30,163 nt of DNA from Irineochytrium annulatum (GCA_027600665.1 JADGJL010000229.1:1-30163), one strand, 5' to 3'; counted from the first letter of the stretch, positions 1 through 8,537 are shown. Notes: generated from the letters alone by a model not told the origin. Numbers and translations are program-made.

Positions 1-108
1 CCTATGATCCCTCTGTAGCAAGATCAATTCACCCATAACTGGTTCCCCCGCTTCCCAGGTGCCAGGAATTTGGCTATGCTAGTTATGCACCTGCGAAATC
101 AAGAAATG
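1..108 (-). promoter_or_regulatory. Cyclic-di-AMP riboswitch (ydaO/yuaA type), partial
   Basis: Read on the minus strand, this stretch carries the hallmark core of the ydaO/yuaA riboswitch: a CCTGGGAAGCGGGGGAACCA block followed by a GGGTGAAT block, preceded by the GCAGGTGCATAAC and AGCC segments seen near the 5' side of the family. The class binds cyclic di-AMP and usually switches off wall hydrolase, potassium or osmolyte transport genes. The aptamer runs off the left edge, so its 3' part, the expression platform and the controlled gene are not visible. A good promoter lies just upstream at 117-146. The family call rests on motif recognition, not a covariance-model score. Confidence 0.85.
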
Positions 109-116
109 ACGATTTA

Positions 117-146
117 ATTTTAAGTAGTTACAAATATGAATGTAAA
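117..146 (-). promoter_or_regulatory. Sigma-A promoter of the riboswitch transcript
   Basis: On the minus strand a -35 TTTACA (146-141) and a -10 TAAAAT (122-117) are separated by 18 bases. Transcription would begin near 110, directly before the riboswitch aptamer, which supports the assignment. The rest of bases 147-230 shows no gene or clear signal. Confidence 0.55.
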
Positions 147-230
147 GATTACAAAGTTGTTACTAAAAACTCACTGCGATTATTGTAACAGAGGAGTACG
201 TCTTTGGCAACGTTTAGCAACAAAATTAGC

Positions 231-270
231 AAAAAAAACCTCGACCTTTGACGGGGAAAGGTTGAGGTTT
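231..270 (-). terminator. Rho-independent terminator of the M1 peptidase/membrane protein unit
   Basis: AACCTCGACCTTT (237-249) pairs with AAAGGTTGAGGTT (257-269) through one G-U pair. Read leftward, the hairpin is followed by eight U residues (238-231). It lies about 60 bases past the stop of the membrane protein gene. Confidence 0.85.
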
Positions 271-330
271 GCCTATTTATAAGTACATAGCAGGCCATGA
301 GTTTAACATGTGATGGTAACAATTTTTAAA

Positions 331-1191
331 CTAAATGCTCTCACCTTTGGATACTTTGGACTGCCACAATCGGAAATGGCTGCATATTTTCCACAGACTC
401 AATAGACATCTGGCAAGTGGATATGTCTGTTGTAGTATAAGTCCGGTAAGTCCCGTTAATAACCATGAGGCTGAAGTGAATGCCCCAAAGACGAGTAAGT
501 GGACTCCGCCCAGCAGGAGAGCAATGCCGATAACGGCGATGAGATGACGCAGTGCAATCCAGAGTGCTTTGAGGGTGCCGTGAGCCCCGCCTTCTCCTTC
601 TGGTGCCGACACACCGAACTGCATGTAGAGCATGATATGGTGGATGACCCATCCATATACAAGCCAGGCAGCAACATAAGGTATGCCGGGCAAAAGTAAT
701 TGAAGGGAATGAAATCCGTCCATGAGGATCGAGTAGAGCTTCGGTATGAGCCAGTAGGCGGGCAAAAGTATCAATAATGTACGTATGGTGTGCAGCAGCA
801 GCATCGGTTTCCACAGTTTTTTGATTCCACGGACGAATGGGATGCGCTCTTCTGTAGAATTAAAGTGCTGAAGTGAGTAGAGCAGTCCTGCCTGAATAAG
901 GGGGCTGATCAACATTCGAACCAGCAGCATGCCCCCCAGAATCCATAGATAACGATGAACCTCCGGATGGGTAGATAGGTTAAGTTGGCTTTCCATTTTG
1001 AACAAAAGTGTACTCAGTTCCCCGGCATCAGAATCTGGATAGCGCAGGAGAAGTGGGATGACTGCCGATTGTACCATTCGATAGAAGAAATATCCCCAAA
1101 TGAGTTGATAAAGAAATAAGAGTGCCGCAATGAACATATGCTGACGGACGAGAAACCAGCCTTCACGTATTTTCGCTTTCACCGTATCCAC
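331..1191 (-). CDS. Polytopic integral membrane protein of unknown function
   Basis: A 286-residue hydrophobic protein that I do not recognise. It has about six likely membrane-spanning stretches, roughly at residues 16-40, 81-103, 130-150, 165-187, 212-235 and 237-255, with a short basic C-terminal tail. No catalytic motif, ATP-binding site or signal peptide is visible. The start is GTG (1191-1189), and the coding region begins one base beyond the TGA of the upstream M1 peptidase. A GGAGGT inside the end of the peptidase gene (1210-1205) lies 13 bases upstream, so translation is probably coupled. Sharing a transcript and terminator with the peptidase suggests a joint role at the membrane or in the wall, but nothing in the protein itself shows this. 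Confidence 0.75.
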   Translation of the reverse strand: MDTVKAKIREGWFLVRQHMFIAALLFLYQLIWGYFFYRMVQSAVIPLLLRYPDSDAGELSTLLFKMESQLNLSTHPEVHRYLWILGGMLLVRMLISPLIQAGLLYSLQHFNSTEERIPFVRGIKKLWKPMLLLHTIRTLLILLPAYWLIPKLYSILMDGFHSLQLLLPGIPYVAAWLVYGWVIHHIMLYMQFGVSAPEGEGGAHGTLKALWIALRHLIAVIGIALLLGGVHLLVFGAFTSASWLLTGLTGLILQQTYPLARCLLSLWKICSHFRLWQSKVSKGESI

Positions 1192-1192
1192 C

Positions 1193-3184
1193 TCACCATG
1201 ACAGACCTCCGAATATGGCTTCTATTAGTTTGGTTACACTCATGCTCCAGCGGGACTTCGTCTGCTCATCCAGTCCGGATTTTAGGAAATTGTTCATATG
1301 GCGGTTCTCCAGCACGATCGTGTACAGGGGATCGGTCATGGCCCAGGCTACGGGGGATGTGTGCGTTAATTTATAGGTAATGCGATCTTCTATGCCATCC
1401 CATTGCTTGGTGAGGGTATGTCCGTCTTCAAAAGCAATGCGAACAGGAACGGCGTTGTAATCACTGCCTTTTTTGACGATCGTCACGGATGACTCGTACC
1501 ATGTTTGACCGTCTTTCTGTACAGGCGTAACACGAATCTTCTCTACAGCAAAGTCAGCCATTCCATTACCGTAGACGTATTGGTCAAAATAATCAGACCA
1601 GGACGTGCGGGTCACTTGTTCCACAACGTTCTGAAAATCTGCCGAAGTGGGATGTTTGAAGCGGTACTTCTTCACATAGGTAGAGAGAATGCGTTCCATC
1701 TTTTTTGTGCCGACTTGATGTTCAATACCAAGCAATACAAGCTTGCCACGTGTGTAGACATTGGCTGCATACTCATTCTGTGAATCGAACTTCCAGGATT
1801 CTTGTGTTAAGGATGAAGGAGACGTAATCAGGCCCGATTGTACCGGCAGATTCGGAATCAATCCGTATTCCTGCTCCATCAATTTGTCTTCTGCATAAGA
1901 GGTGAACCCCTCATCCAGCCAGGCTTCCTCGAATTCGTTGCTGGCAACCATGCCGTAGAAGTACTGGTGTCCGATCTCGTGGACTACGGTACGTTCCAGG
2001 TCATAACCTGGAGTAGTGTCATCGGCTCCAAAGGCCGTTACCAGCGTAGGGTATTCCATACCTCCAGCACCGTTCCCCGCTTTGGGTGGAACAACGATGG
2101 ATAAGGTAGCATAAGGATACGGGCCAAACCATTTGCTATAATTGGATAGAGCGGCCTTCGCGGCGTAGAAATAACGTTCCTTCAGATCCTGATGAGCAGG
2201 ATCCAAATATAATTTGATTCGTACACCAGGCACATTGGGTGCAGAGAAGGGTTCCTCGGCGTAGACAAAATCCGGTGAAGCTGCCCAGGCGAAATCATGC
2301 ACATCATCGGCATAGAATTGATAGACTTTTTCTCCGTTCTTCACCACGGCTTGTTGTGTCGGAAATCCGGTAGCGGCAACTTTGTATGTTTCAGGCACCC
2401 GAATACGCACACTATATATACCGAAGTCGGCGTAAAACTCTGAATTGCCATGGTATTGGTGCAGATTCCAGCCTTCCGTTGTCCGTCCGCGCCTGCCCAC
2501 AGGTTCATAGGCACTTAATTTGGGAAACCATTGACCTGCCATGACAAAATCATCAGCAGTTCCCATCCGGGCAAAAATCTTTGGCAGATTCACTTGGAAT
2601 CGGGTGTGGAGTGTAATGCTTTCTCCGCCTTTGACGGGTTTGGGTAAGCGTACTTTAATGAGGGTGGTGTCCTTGATATTTCCGTCATCTGGTTGCACAT
2701 ACTGCATCCGGTGCAGCAGAGAGAGCCCGTCCTCCGTTTTCATTTCGGTAATATTCATGGAGCCATAACCGTTGGTAGGCATGACATCACCCCGAAGCTT
2801 TCCGCCGGATTCCTTCATAAAGGTGGTGTCAGCAGAAGAGAAGGCGTTGGGATACATATGAAAGTAAAGCTCGTTGACGGTTTTTTTACCTGGATGTGTC
2901 CAGGTAATCGTCTGAGTCCCTTCCAGTACGTTCCCTTCGATCAGTTTTACATCCATGTGATATTCCACAACACGGTTGCTGTACACTTCGGCAGTAGGGG
3001 TCTGTACACTTTCTGGAGGTGCTGGGGTTGGGGACTTTGCCTTAGGCTTGCCCGATTCCGGGGCAAGTGTTGGCAATTCGGAATGAGTTGAGTGAGTATA
3101 ACCCAGAGTGATCCATATCCCTCCGGCCAGCACACACAGGGCCAGGGATGCGGTGAGCCAGCTCTTGGCGCGTCGTGGAATCAT
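1193..3184 (-). CDS. Membrane-anchored M1-family zinc metallopeptidase
   Basis: A 663-residue gluzincin-type aminopeptidase-like protein. The zinc site is HEIGH (402-406) followed by exactly 18 residues and the third ligand E425 in WLDEGF. The substrate-side GAMEN-like motif appears as GGMEYP (374-379). Residues 8-28 form one N-terminal membrane segment. The cysteine at 17 has leucine before it, so it is not a good lipobox. A proline/lysine-rich linker (about 37-65) leads to the extracytoplasmic domains. I chose the ATG at 3184 over one nine codons upstream because CGGGAGGT (3200-3193) sits 8 bases before it. It likely trims peptides outside the cell. Its substrate is unknown. It is transcribed with the following membrane protein. 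Confidence 0.9.
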   Translation of the reverse strand: MIPRRAKSWLTASLALCVLAGGIWITLGYTHSTHSELPTLAPESGKPKAKSPTPAPPESVQTPTAEVYSNRVVEYHMDVKLIEGNVLEGTQTITWTHPGKKTVNELYFHMYPNAFSSADTTFMKESGGKLRGDVMPTNGYGSMNITEMKTEDGLSLLHRMQYVQPDDGNIKDTTLIKVRLPKPVKGGESITLHTRFQVNLPKIFARMGTADDFVMAGQWFPKLSAYEPVGRRGRTTEGWNLHQYHGNSEFYADFGIYSVRIRVPETYKVAATGFPTQQAVVKNGEKVYQFYADDVHDFAWAASPDFVYAEEPFSAPNVPGVRIKLYLDPAHQDLKERYFYAAKAALSNYSKWFGPYPYATLSIVVPPKAGNGAGGMEYPTLVTAFGADDTTPGYDLERTVVHEIGHQYFYGMVASNEFEEAWLDEGFTSYAEDKLMEQEYGLIPNLPVQSGLITSPSSLTQESWKFDSQNEYAANVYTRGKLVLLGIEHQVGTKKMERILSTYVKKYRFKHPTSADFQNVVEQVTRTSWSDYFDQYVYGNGMADFAVEKIRVTPVQKDGQTWYESSVTIVKKGSDYNAVPVRIAFEDGHTLTKQWDGIEDRITYKLTHTSPVAWAMTDPLYTIVLENRHMNNFLKSGLDEQTKSRWSMSVTKLIEAIFGGLSW

Positions 3185-3228
3185 CGATAAATACCTCCCG
3201 TTGACAAGCATCTACAGCATGTATATGT

Positions 3229-3256
3229 TTGCAATGGGCCGATTATTAGTTAAAAT
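3229..3256 (+). promoter_or_regulatory. Probable sigma-A promoter of ywhD
   Basis: TTGCAA (3229-3234), a 16-base spacer and TAAAAT (3251-3256). Transcription would start about 23 bases before the ATG, leaving a short leader that contains the GGAGG at 3273-3277. The region is shared with the divergent M1 peptidase, whose own promoter I could not place. Confidence 0.55.
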
Positions 3257-3285
3257 ATTTGTATCAACCCTTGGAGGCTATAAAC

Positions 3286-3789
3286 ATGGACCAAAACGAG
3301 CAAAACGGCAAAAAGCAGATTGCCTTGAATATCGTTAGTGCAAAGAGCAAGCATAAAGGCTTCGGTGCAGGCTCCATTGATCTGAATAACCTATCTCCGG
3401 TCATTATTGACAATGGCGAAGCCAAAATTGATATTGGTGCGATGCATGCGAAGAGTAAAGTGGAGCGCAATATCAAGTTCTCGACGAATCGTGAAGATGT
3501 GCCCAACGGACGCCAAGTATGGCTGGTGTGGGTAGCTGTGGATCGCACGGAAGAGGGACAGCTGTATGGTGGAGCAACGGCATGTGAGATGTGGATCGAT
3601 ACAGAAGCGAGACGCGGATGGAAACTGCTGGCGGAACATGTGAATCGCATGGATTATGCCATGAAGCGCCGTTTCATGCTGGATGAGCTGGGGCCGGAAG
3701 ATCGGGCTGCACTCAAGAAGCTGTTGATCTCACACAACGAAGAATGGTGGAATGCTTCTCCGGATGAATTGAAAGAGGCACTCGCTTAA
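3286..3789 (+). CDS. ywhD: YwhD family protein
   Basis: A 167-residue soluble protein matching the YwhD family of Bacillales in its N-terminal pattern: a short polar start with KKQIALNIV, then GFGAGSIDLNNLSPV, a short acidic stretch, and IDIGAMHAKSKVER. The biochemical role of the family is not established. The ATG at 3286 is chosen because GGAGG (3273-3277) lies 8 bases upstream. A longer reading frame from 3259 has no such site. Its position next to pbpG, speE and speB repeats the B. subtilis arrangement and supports the name. It has no signal peptide or membrane segment. The aromatic-rich middle (RQVWLVWVAV) suggests a compact beta fold, which is only inference. Confidence 0.85.
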   Translation: MDQNEQNGKKQIALNIVSAKSKHKGFGAGSIDLNNLSPVIIDNGEAKIDIGAMHAKSKVERNIKFSTNREDVPNGRQVWLVWVAVDRTEEGQLYGGATACEMWIDTEARRGWKLLAEHVNRMDYAMKRRFMLDELGPEDRAALKKLLISHNEEWWNASPDELKEALA

Positions 3790-3817
3790 GGCAAATCATT
3801 CAACACCGTATAAAATC

Positions 3818-3868
3818 AAAAAAAGCAAAAGGACCCTTGACCGTAAAGTTCGGTTTGGGGTCTTTTGC
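3818..3868 (-). terminator. Rho-independent terminator, mainly for pbpG
   Basis: GCAAAAGGACCC (3825-3836) pairs with GGGGTCTTTTGC (3857-3868), with one bulge. On the minus strand the hairpin is followed by seven U residues (3824-3818 region), so it ends leftward transcripts from the penicillin-binding protein gene. It may also stop rightward ywhD transcripts, though the U tract on that side is poor. Confidence 0.8.
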
Positions 3869-3988
3869 TTGTGCATGATCTGTATTCATCGAACTGAATA
3901 ATTATGAGTTTTCATCCGAAGTTAATTTCCAAATGCCTAATATAACGAGAGGTTACGGGTTACGCAACTAAGTCATCGCGCATTTGCG

Positions 3989-6067
3989 TCATTCTACCCA
4001 CCAACGTTTGAAATCTCCCCACCAGGAATGTTTCTCTTCCTGTATGCCTTGTTGATTCTGTACCTCTCGGGTTTTCTCATCTTCTCCAGAATCCGAATCA
4101 TCCGTCGTACCGTGGCAGACCTCTGTGGGTTCAGTGCCATCAATAAAAACTTCCAGTCGTTTCTCTTCGCAACCGTTGCCTGCCAGCTTGCCGGATTCCG
4201 GGTCAATATAGACACTTACGACGTGATCAGGAACAGTGAAAATTTTGGGTGGTACGCTCGCAAGCGCCTGCTCTGTGAATTGGGCAAAGATTGGTGCCGC
4301 GCGGCGGCCGTCCGAAGTCGATATGGCTTTGCCTTGGTCATATCCAACCCATACGGCGGTAGAAAGTTCTGGTGTGAATCCAACGAGCCAGGCATCCGTG
4401 TTGGTTGTGCCTGTCTTTCCGGCTACCGGACGTTTAATTGTGGCAGATACCCGGTTACCGGTTCCTCCATTTTCGAATACACTTTCCATTAATCGAGTTA
4501 GTACATAAGCTGCCGCAGGTTCCACAACGGTCTCAGCCTTGGTTTGAGGCGATTCATAAAGTACACGTCCTGCTGCATCCGTCACTTGCAGAATGGCGAC
4601 AGGCGGCGTCCGTTGTCCACCAGCAGCAATGACGGAAAAGGCCGACGCCATCTCCAGCGGGCTGACAGGTGACGTTCCCAGTGCGAGAGAAGGTACGGCG
4701 CTCAGGTTGCTCGTAATACCGAGGTTTTTCGCCATACTCACAACCTGCTCAGGACCGATCTGCATAATGGTGTTCACCGCATAGATATTGTCTGAAGCGG
4801 CGATCGCTTGTCTAAGGTCAATCTCACCCAGATACTTGTCTCCGAAGTTGCCGGGTTTATAGGTCTTACGGTCATTGTCGTAGTGAAATAGGGTAGGTTC
4901 ACTATTAAATATGGATGCACTGGTGAGTTGCTTGGACTCCAGGGCAGCCAGATACATAATAGGTTTAAACGCCGAACCTGGCTGGCGCGTTGTCGCCAGT
5001 ACATGGTTAATCTGATTGGTGCGGTAATTCTTGCCGCCCACCATGGCTTTAATGTAGCCTGTCCGAGGGTCGATGGACACCAGAGCTGTCTCCAGCTCAC
5101 TTTTGGCATCCATACCCTTCGCTATGGCGTCTTCCGCTGCTTTTTGTACACGCAGATCCAGTGTGGTGTAGATGTTCAATCCCCCATGATCCAGCATCGC
5201 TTCACTGATTCCCAGTTCTTTGATGGCCAGATTCCGGATATAGTCGCGGAAATACGGGGCACTTTCCACCGTTTTACGTTCGCTTTCCGGTTTGAATGCT
5301 AGCATTTGCTCATAAGCTTTATCCGCCTCAGCTTGGGTGATCTTGCCGATATCAGCCATGGCATTCAGCACGATCTTCTGCCGGTCTTTGGCGTTTTTCA
5401 TATGATTATAGGGTGAATAGTAGGTCGGTCCTTTCGGGATGCCTGCCAGCATGGCGCTCTCTGCGAGATCCAGCTGTTTGGCGGATTTGCCAAAATACAT
5501 TCGCGAAGCTGCTTCGATTCCGTATGCACCATGCCCATAATAGATTTCATTCAGATACATCTGTAGGATTTCATCCTTGCTGTATTTCATCTCCAATTGC
5601 GCAGTGTACATAGCTTCCTTTGCTTTGCGAGTCCATGTTTTCTCATGAGATAGATATAGATTGCGCGCCAGTTGCTGGGTCAATGTACTCGCGCCTTGCG
5701 ACATCTGCATATGTTCGAGGTTAACGAGCACGGCCCGTCCCATTCCCTGAACGTCAAAACCGTAGTGATTATAGAACTTGCGATCCTCTACAGCCAGAGT
5801 GGCGTTGACGAGATTCGGAGCGATATCCTCCAGTTGAACCGGAACAGAGTCTTTGCCACCGGCGGAGAAGGTAGCGATCACTTCCCCTTGACTGTCCAGC
5901 AATCGGGAATTCCGATCAGAGTCTGCGAGGGGCAGGCTGGTTGCGTATAGGTAGACCAATCCTGCAGCGGTAGCAAGCATGGCGAGCACGGCGAGCAGAG
6001 ACAGGTTTTTAATGAATTTACGTACACGGAACCCGCGTTTGCGGGTCTTTTGATTTGGCTTGGTCAT
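3989..6067 (-). CDS. pbpG: Class A penicillin-binding protein (transglycosylase/transpeptidase)
   Basis: A 692-residue bifunctional peptidoglycan synthase. A basic N-terminus leads into one membrane segment (about 21-44). The GT51 glycosyltransferase domain shows EDRKFYNHYG with catalytic Glu94, QGASTLTQQLARN (124-136), then KAKEAMYTAQLE and LNEIYYGHGAYGI. The transpeptidase domain carries all three penicillin-binding motifs: SAFK (365-368, Ser365 nucleophile), SDN (425-427) and KTGT (551-554). It polymerises and cross-links glycan strands on the outer face of the membrane. GAGAGGAG lies about 9 bases before the ATG. In B. subtilis the pbpG (PBP2D-type) gene sits between ywhD and speE as here, which is why I use that symbol. 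Another class A paralogue name is possible. Confidence 0.9.
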   Translation of the reverse strand: MTKPNQKTRKRGFRVRKFIKNLSLLAVLAMLATAAGLVYLYATSLPLADSDRNSRLLDSQGEVIATFSAGGKDSVPVQLEDIAPNLVNATLAVEDRKFYNHYGFDVQGMGRAVLVNLEHMQMSQGASTLTQQLARNLYLSHEKTWTRKAKEAMYTAQLEMKYSKDEILQMYLNEIYYGHGAYGIEAASRMYFGKSAKQLDLAESAMLAGIPKGPTYYSPYNHMKNAKDRQKIVLNAMADIGKITQAEADKAYEQMLAFKPESERKTVESAPYFRDYIRNLAIKELGISEAMLDHGGLNIYTTLDLRVQKAAEDAIAKGMDAKSELETALVSIDPRTGYIKAMVGGKNYRTNQINHVLATTRQPGSAFKPIMYLAALESKQLTSASIFNSEPTLFHYDNDRKTYKPGNFGDKYLGEIDLRQAIAASDNIYAVNTIMQIGPEQVVSMAKNLGITSNLSAVPSLALGTSPVSPLEMASAFSVIAAGGQRTPPVAILQVTDAAGRVLYESPQTKAETVVEPAAAYVLTRLMESVFENGGTGNRVSATIKRPVAGKTGTTNTDAWLVGFTPELSTAVWVGYDQGKAISTSDGRRAAPIFAQFTEQALASVPPKIFTVPDHVVSVYIDPESGKLAGNGCEEKRLEVFIDGTEPTEVCHGTTDDSDSGEDEKTREVQNQQGIQEEKHSWWGDFKRWWVE

Positions 6068-6172
6068 GGAACGGGCTCCTCTCTTTTCTTCCAGTATGGG
6101 ACTTCATTGGCAGGGATATTCAATCAGGTACATAAGCAGACAAAATGTAGCGTTTTCGCCGGAAAAACCGTT

Positions 6173-6201
6173 TTGCAGTATAAACGTCAATCGCGTATAA
6201 T
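6173..6201 (+). promoter_or_regulatory. Sigma-A promoter of speE-speB
   Basis: TTGCAG (6173-6178), a 17-base spacer and a perfect TATAAT (6196-6201). Transcription would start near 6208, giving a leader of about 270 bases before speE. A second TATAAT at 6326-6331 has no acceptable -35 partner. Confidence 0.75.
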
Positions 6202-6207
6202 GCAAAA

Positions 6208-6479
6208 GGGTAATGAAAAGGTAAGATTCGGCACAAGATACTAAAGCGCGTAAGTACGAACAGACGAATGGTCATTGATTCATTGATTAGTCAGACGCTC
6301 TGCACGCTCTGGTCAATTTAATCTATATAATGAAGTGAACCGCGGACTTTTCCCGCAGGCCAGCAATCATAACGTGATATGGCGCCGAACGCTGGACGTG
6401 CTTGGGCGAACCGATTATAGTGCATCGCACTTGATCGGGTATGGCTGATCATTAACTTTACGGAAAGAAGGTAGAGATT
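6208..6479 (+). other. Long structured 5' leader of speE
   Basis: The stretch between the promoter and speE has no ORF I would support. It contains nested inverted repeats: CCAGC (6361 region) pairs with GCTGG about 30 bases later, and ACCGAT...AGTGC pairs with GCACT...ATCGGGT (about 6409-6440). No U-rich terminator follows. I do not recognise a known riboswitch class. GAAAGAAGG before 6480 serves as the ribosome binding site. A regulatory role is inference from length and structure alone. Confidence 0.4.
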
Positions 6480-7307
6480 ATGGAATTGTGGTTTACGGAG
6501 AAACAGACCCCGGTATTCGGGATCACCGCGAAGATTAAGCAGACCTATGTCACAGAGAAAACCGATTTTCAAGATTTGGCCATGGTAGAAACCGAGGAAT
6601 TCGGTAACATGTTGCTTCTTGATGGCATGGTGATGACGACCGTAAAAGACGAATTCGTATATCACGAAATGGCGGCACATCCTGCGCTGAACACTCACCC
6701 GAATCCGAAAAAAGTTCTGGTTGTCGGTGGCGGCGATGGCGGGGTCATTCGTGAAGTGATCAAGCATGCTGCTGTAGAAAAAGCAGTTCTCGTCGAGATC
6801 GACGGAAAAGTCATTGAATACTCCAAAAAATATTTGCCTGAAATCGCCGGCAAGTTGGACGAGCCTAATGTTGAAGTGCTTGTCAACGACGGCTACATGC
6901 ATATTATTGAACATAAAAATGAATACGATGTGATCATCGTAGACTCTACAGAGCCTGTAGGTCCGGCTGCTCCATTGTTTGAGCGCGGTTTCTACCAAGG
7001 TATCTATGAAGCTTTAAAAGAAGACGGAATTTTCGTTGCCCAAACGGACAACCCGTGGTTCAAGGCGGATCTGATCCAGAAGGTGAACAAAGACGTCAAA
7101 GAAATCTTCCCGATCGTACATGTGTACGGCTGTAATATTCCAACCTATCCAAGTGGTTTATGGACATTCACGATGGGTAGCAAGAAACATGACCCGCTCG
7201 AAGTGGATGAGACCCAAATCCCGGAGATGGATACCAAGTATTACTCTCCGCGTCTGCATAAAGCAGCATTTGTACTTCCTAAATTCGTGGAAGATTTAAC
7301 GAAATAA
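6480..7307 (+). CDS. speE: Spermidine synthase
   Basis: A 275-residue polyamine aminopropyltransferase of normal bacterial length. It transfers the aminopropyl group of decarboxylated S-adenosylmethionine to putrescine, giving spermidine and methylthioadenosine in the cytoplasm. The Rossmann nucleotide-binding motif is [12 protein letters not shown] (GGGDGG 83-88). The acidic residue after the next strand (LVEID) and the DSTEP motif (155-159, with the conserved catalytic-site Asp155) are intact. An N-terminal beta-domain with the characteristic WFTEKQTP precedes the core. The gene is 14 bases upstream of speB, so the operon supplies both steps from agmatine to spermidine. The ATG follows GAAAGAAGG, and no competing start looks better. 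Confidence 0.95.
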   Translation: MELWFTEKQTPVFGITAKIKQTYVTEKTDFQDLAMVETEEFGNMLLLDGMVMTTVKDEFVYHEMAAHPALNTHPNPKKVLVVGGGDGGVIREVIKHAAVEKAVLVEIDGKVIEYSKKYLPEIAGKLDEPNVEVLVNDGYMHIIEHKNEYDVIIVDSTEPVGPAAPLFERGFYQGIYEALKEDGIFVAQTDNPWFKADLIQKVNKDVKEIFPIVHVYGCNIPTYPSGLWTFTMGSKKHDPLEVDETQIPEMDTKYYSPRLHKAAFVLPKFVEDLTK

Positions 7308-7321
7308 AGGGGAAATCATTA

Positions 7322-8191
7322 ATGAAACTGGATCAAGCTTATTCAGGAAACGTATTTATTTGCAGCTCTGAGGATTATGAGAACTCGAAAGCAGTTATCT
7401 ATGGTATGCCCATGGATTATACTGTCAGCTTCCGTCCGGGTTCCCGTTTTGGCCCATCTCATATCCGTCAAGCATCGGTTGGACTCGAAGAGTACAGCCC
7501 ATATCTCGACAAAAGCATCGTAGACATGACGTACTTTGACGCTGGAGACTTGCTACTGCCTTTCGGTAACGCGGGACGTAGCCTTGATGTAATTCATGAA
7601 TACATCGGCAGTCTGCTTGCTGATGACAAGTTCCCAGTTGGTCTCGGTGGCGAGCATCTGGTTACTTGGCCAGTCATCCAACAAATGTACAAGAAATACC
7701 CGGATCTTATCCTGATTCATATTGATGCACACGCAGACCTTCGTGAAAATTATGAAGGCGAGCCATTGTCTCACTCCACGCCAGTGCGTAAAGCAGCTGA
7801 GTTGATGGGTGGCCAAAACATCTATCAGTTCGGTATCCGTTCTGGTTCCCGTGAGGAGTTCCAGTATGGTCGTGAGAACATCAACTTCTACCCATTTGAA
7901 GTGGCAGCTCCGATGAAGGAAGCTCTTCCGAAGATGGGCAACCGTCCAGTATATGTGACCATTGACATCGATGTGCTTGATCCGTCAGCAGCTCCAGGAA
8001 CAGGTACAGCAGAAGCGGGCGGCATTACGTCCAAAGAACTGCTGGAAGCCATCCATATGATCGCCGGATCTGATGTAAATGTAGTTGGTTGTGACCTGGT
8101 TGAAGTAGCACCAATCTATGATCCCACACAACAGACACAGATTGTAGCTGCGAAGCTGATTCGCGAAATGCTGCTTGGATTCGTGAAATAA
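7322..8191 (+). CDS. speB: Agmatinase (ureohydrolase family)
   Basis: A 289-residue enzyme that hydrolyses agmatine to putrescine and urea using a two-manganese centre. The arginase-family metal motifs are all present: GGEH (109-112), DAHAD (135-139), the SHST loop (150-153), DIDVLDP (215-221) and a conserved glutamate after GTGTAE (231). Agmatinase is preferred over arginase because of the partnership with speE and the same pairing in B. subtilis. The ribosome binding site is AAAGGGGAAA, about 8 bases before the ATG. A strong terminator follows, so speE-speB is a two-gene operon. Arginine decarboxylase, which would supply agmatine, is not in this window. Confidence 0.93.
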   Translation: MKLDQAYSGNVFICSSEDYENSKAVIYGMPMDYTVSFRPGSRFGPSHIRQASVGLEEYSPYLDKSIVDMTYFDAGDLLLPFGNAGRSLDVIHEYIGSLLADDKFPVGLGGEHLVTWPVIQQMYKKYPDLILIHIDAHADLRENYEGEPLSHSTPVRKAAELMGGQNIYQFGIRSGSREEFQYGRENINFYPFEVAAPMKEALPKMGNRPVYVTIDIDVLDPSAAPGTGTAEAGGITSKELLEAIHMIAGSDVNVVGCDLVEVAPIYDPTQQTQIVAAKLIREMLLGFVK

Positions 8192-8212
8192 CACAGAATA
8201 ATTGATAAAGAT

Positions 8213-8263
8213 AACGCTCTCTGTCTGCGCTGTTTCAAATTAGCGCAGGGAGGGCGTTTTTTT
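8213..8263 (+). terminator. Terminator of the speE-speB operon
   Basis: A hairpin of AACGCTCTCTG...GCGCT against AGCGC...AGGGAGGGCG with G-U pairs, followed by a run of seven T residues ending at 8263. It begins 21 bases past the speB stop. Bases 8264-8350 beyond it show no gene. Confidence 0.9.
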
Positions 8264-8353
8264 GTTCACGTTTATCCCTGTGTCCTCAACTATTCTAGCC
8301 TAAGGAACGGAATTGATTGTTGGACCAAAAGTATTCTGGCAAACCAAATAACG

Positions 8354-8398
8354 AAGTTAAATTAAGTTAAGTTAAGTTAACTTAACTTAATTTAACTT
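8354..8398. repeat. Perfect 20-bp AT-rich inverted repeat
   Basis: Two 20-base arms (8354-8373 and 8379-8398) are exact reverse complements, separated by the 5 bases AAGTT, and both are built from a repeating TTAAG unit. No terminator-like T run or GC-rich stem accompanies it. The right arm overlaps the -35 element of a promoter at 8392-8420, so it could be a repressor operator. It could also simply be a cruciform-prone repeat. Confidence 0.9.
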
Positions 8399-8420
8399 TT
8401 GGAAAGAGCTATGCTATACT
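8392..8420 (+). promoter_or_regulatory. Candidate promoter of a rightward RNA
   Basis: TTAACT (8392-8397), a 17-base spacer ending in TGC and a -10 TATACT (8415-8420) with the extended -10 TGn. The -35 lies inside the AT-rich inverted repeat. No open reading frame follows; structured sequence does. Confidence 0.5.
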
Positions 8421-8498
8421 GACTACATAAGTATTCAGTAGTATATTAATTGATATATTACATTCGTGAAGTATATGGTGATCGGGTTCGACCATATA

Positions 8499-8537
8499 CT
8501 AAAAAAGAGTCTTCACCGCGCCAACGGCAAAGACTCT
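8499..8537 (-). terminator. Terminator of the small peptide transcript
   Basis: On the minus strand AAGAGTCTT (8537-8529) pairs perfectly with AAGACTCTT (8513-8505) and is followed by a run of six U residues in total (from 8506). This is the first canonical terminator leftward of the 43-codon ORF and would give a transcript of roughly 325 bases from the promoter at 8830-8838. Confidence 0.7.

Noticed and set aside
6318..6998. 226-codon minus-strand frame across the speE start
   Set aside because: It is antisense to speE, and its composition is that of a shadow frame.
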